From contig NC_073692.1 in the NCBI RefSeq assembly GCF_029784155.1, positions 321,467,906 through 321,531,905 on the forward strand: DNA of 64,000 nt, written 5' to 3'. Numbering within the stretch: position 1 is the first letter of the stretch; the number at the start of each line of letters is the position of its first letter. The notes under the pieces were generated by a model that had not been told where the DNA came from, did no database searches, and saw only the letters and a list, made by a program, of their open reading frames with translations. Below are positions 60,911-64,000 of this stretch, in pieces. This stretch comes from Uranotaenia lowii (taxonomy: Eukaryota > Arthropoda > Insecta > Diptera > Culicidae). Position numbers and translations under genes: made by a program.

Positions 60911-62510
60911 GCAGAAATACTTGAAAATACCTGAGGAACAACCCATATGAGTCCGGCTTTGATCTGCGAAAAAAACCGAAAAGTGAACTAGTCTAGTATA
61001 CACGTATATTGGTATTACCGTATTGGTATTGGTATTATGTACCGTACACTTATATTCATTGGTCTACCAAATACAATTTTACCCGGAGACCAAAGAAATT
61101 CAGAGCTGATTTTTTATCTTTGTGGCAGTGAATCCAAATAAGTAATGGTTCTGTTTTTGAGATTCATCGATTACGTTTTGAAAAAATATAGATGTTATTA
61201 ATTTTCAACATACTTAACTTTTAAGCAAAACTATCCATAATTATTCAGATATCAAGTTTTTTTCTACTTCTGATAAAAATCTTAGAGAAAGTTTTACTTT
61301 TTGTGCATTTTCACTTTTTAAATAAACTGCAAAAGATGCAGAAACAAACATAAATAGAAGAATCATCAAAAAAGAAAAAGCATTAAGTTTTCAGAAAACT
61401 TTTTTTTTTCATTGTGGAGTAAGTCTCTGTAAGTTTTTTGTTCATGAAAATGAAGAAATCTGCTCCTGAATACGATGAAGATATTGATAAAGTTGAACAA
61501 AAAATACATGGGAATTTCGAATTTATGTAAAGTATACAGATATTTTCCCTCTTAGGACTGTTCCCTCAATACTTAAACATTAACTTGAAATATAACTGCT
61601 TCTTACATGCGTTTGAAAAATGCTTGTTATTTCCGCGTTTCGAATAAAATGTTTGCCCTCCAAAAAGAATACGGCATATGAATTATAATAGCTCTCATCT
61701 TAACAATCATCCGTCCCAGAAATGTTTACCTGTTACAGTTCCTGGAGTGTCAATTTGAGACTCCTTACTAAAATCACCATATCTCAACCGATTATTATCC
61801 TGTATAAAACTTAAACATGTTTTTCAGACAATATTCAGCTTCAACGCTACAGTTTTCCATTATTAAAAGTCTAATAAAAAAAACATGGTTCTGCAAGTAG
61901 ACTGTAGATCAGCTACGATATGCTTAAAAAAAATCAACTTAATTTTCAAGAAATATCTATATATACACGTTGCGCACAAGGAAATATTTTTTTATAAAAT
62001 TTCAAGATTATGCCCACAAAAAACGTAAAAAAGTAGTGTAAAAACCGTACTTTTCAATCAATGAACCGTCAAAATTCTTAAGGTCACACCAGATAAATTT
62101 GGAAAAGAGGATTGGAAAGAAGACGTTAGTTGGTACATTTTCTCATCTTTAGATTGTCAAAATACGAAAAACAGATATTTTGACAATTTTTCAAAAGTAG
62201 CTGGTTTTCTAACTTTTTATCCATTTGCCATTTCTCACACTTTGTAGCTACAGTCTTTTTTCAGAACCGTGTTTTTCGGATTTTTTTCTTAAACTTTGAA
62301 TAACGGAAAACTGAAGTGCTACAGCTGAATATTGTCTGTCAAGTGATTATAAGAAAATTCTTGCAGTACTCCATACTTTAGTTATTCGAATTAAGTTCTT
62401 TCTCTGAAACACGTGTGCCTGTTTTCAGTGACTAAAAAATATGAACAAGTTCATTTTTACAACAAAACAAAACAACAAACCCGACTGACAGACGCCCTAA
62501 CTTCTGATTC
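60911..62510. other. AT-rich non-coding
   Basis: A small ATTGGTATT tandem lies near 61008-61033. Nothing else recognised. Confidence 0.3.
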
Positions 62511-62582
62511 GATCAGTGAGCACGTGAGCATTCTGCAGTGATTAACATATCATTAAAGCTTTAAAATGAGGCCTGCGTTGAG
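62511..62582 (+). other. Possible short first exon (weak)
   Basis: An initiator-like TCAGT (62513) is followed by ATG at 62566, a short open stretch (MRPAL) and a consensus donor, AG|GTGAGT, at 62582/62583. It could be a 5' exon of a gene or an alternative Sox transcript start, but short matches like this occur by chance. Confidence 0.15.
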
Positions 62583-64000
62583 GTGAGTTGAAAATTGTGG
62601 AAACTGGCAGAAATTTTTCAAACCACCATAGTGCCGTGATGTTTTTTGTCGGTATAATGTACGCCATAATTTTTAGCAATTTAGGTACTACCATCAGTAA
62701 AAGATTTCAAACTCAAATTTGAAATCAATATTTGGGATTGGATTTTCTGTTGCTACTCTCGCTAAATGATTGCGTTTTAAAAGTTTACGAAATAAGCCTA
62801 TAGCGCTTAAACCCCATCAGTGTCGAAACGACCTACTGCACTTTCGAGCAGCAAATAATTAGGAACATGCAGTAACTTCAACACGCAGTTGCATGTAAAT
62901 CTTTCTATTAACTACGATCGGCCTGTCAGTTGTTCATTTATTTACTTTTTTTCAATCAGTGTGCTATTCCGGTCATCATAATTTGACCTGTTCATCATCA
63001 TTTGACCGGTGATTTTCATCTGGCGAAAAGCGTGTTCCTACTTGTAACATGAAATTTCATGTTTTCTAGTTGTAACTCGTTTCGAGAAATGGATCTTGTT
63101 TCACCTAGGAAAGGCGTACCAGACAACGAGATGAAAAAATCTTGTAGCAATATCCAGTTTATCAATGTGCAATCAAATCAGGAACGTGATTTGAATCACG
63201 TAAACCCATTCTGGAATAATTTGTGATTGGAATTCCATGCCTCAAAATTTTTATTCGTGTTTAATAAAAAGCCCGCTTTCCTTAATTCACTTGTCGATTA
63301 GTTGTCATCAATGAAGTTTATGTCTCGAAAAAAAGGGCCTACAATAACTTCCGTTCAGGCCACCTGTGCTCATCGGACCGGATCCTAAGAAGCGTCTTTT
63401 CGACCACCTTGCTCGAAGTTTAAAGTTTTGCTACGACGACGCCTCCGATCAGAATCAGCCTTCTGCTGAAACACGCTACACAGCTATTCCGGATAAAACC
63501 GTCAATGGCACACATTACTGATGAATAAAAAAAACACATTTATTCATTCCCCCCACGCATCGTTTTCCCTCACCGAAAAAAATGACCATTCCTGCCATTG
63601 CTTCTAAATTCTGCTTTCTGCTGGCTGAAGGGAACTTCCTTTAAAACTAACGATAAGGGCATTTAGAACACGCAAACTACCTCCGAAGACGATGACGATG
63701 AAGCGGCTGGCTGGTTCCGTTAGCTTGAAGGAAGGTTCCTACTTTTGCAAGCGAAGACACCTCATAACTATTCCCTGAACCTCCGCGAGGGCTTTTTTTT
63801 CTTTCAACTTTCAACTGTTTCCCAAAGAATTGCGACTCCCGACAGAGGAAGGTACGCTTGCCCGCATCATGTGTTCGGCATGACTAGAGAGAAAGCTAGA
63901 ACGACGGCGGACAAATATGCTTCTGGAGTTTTGTGTTTCATACCTTAGTACTGCTAGTTTTCTGAAGTAAAATCTTCTTAGTTTCTTTTATTTCCGCCAA
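62583..64000. other. Non-coding, GC-richer from about 63340
   Basis: The last 650 bases are less AT-rich with mixed short frames. The 67-codon frame at 63745-63948 has no domain. Confidence 0.3.

Overview
This window looks like a piece of a large, repeat-rich dipteran genome, most plausibly a mosquito. The evidence is one insect-type SoxF exon with canonical GT/AG splice sites, tRNA-derived SINEs, a BEL/Pao LTR element, two Tc1/mariner transposase remnants of the mosquito-type DD37E group, and decayed non-LTR retrotransposons. Species cannot be read from the sequence. There are no bacterial operons, CRISPR arrays or phage genes.

The only cellular coding sequence I can support is one internal exon (12681-13342, +) of a SoxF-group transcription factor (Drosophila Sox15-like). 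It carries a Gln/Ser/Pro-rich N-terminal region and the first part of the HMG box. The HMG box is cut by an intron at 13343, and no continuation is visible in the remaining 50.6 kb. Most of the window is therefore probably intron, with at least 12.6 kb upstream and at least 50 kb downstream of the exon.

Layout. 1-8.5 kb: a SINE with perfect target-site duplication (TSD), a second SINE, and four inverted-repeat DNA elements, one with a terminal motif repeated inside it. 8.5-11.5 kb: a complete, very young BEL/Pao insertion with identical 393-bp LTRs, a 5-bp TSD and a tRNA-Tyr-type primer-binding site (PBS). It has lost pol and keeps only a gag, itself interrupted by a 261-bp MITE and a stop codon. 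11.6-13.4 kb: SINE relic, hairpin element, Sox exon. 14-18.6 kb: a 78-bp minisatellite, a mariner pseudogene, and a roughly 72-bp minisatellite. 19-34.5 kb: SINE relics, several inverted-repeat elements, and two LINE fragments (RT and endonuclease). 37-43.5 kb: further palindromic elements, one an inverted partner of a copy at 31 kb. 43.6-49.2 kb: a remarkable cluster of short-period satellites (248 x 9 bp, about 200 x 8 bp, and two degenerate arrays). 50.9-54.1 kb: a 933-bp fold-back element with a perfect 8-bp TSD, then a complete but dead mariner containing a 487-bp GT tract. 55-61 kb: a palindromic element and an inverted pair of MITE-like copies. 61-64 kb: mostly unannotated sequence.

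No protein system of cooperating genes is present. The interesting content is transposon biology inside a developmental regulator's introns: a mobilised gag-only retroelement close to the Sox exon, nested insertion, a recurrent architecture of palindromic elements with internally reiterated terminal motifs, and extreme satellite homogeneity.
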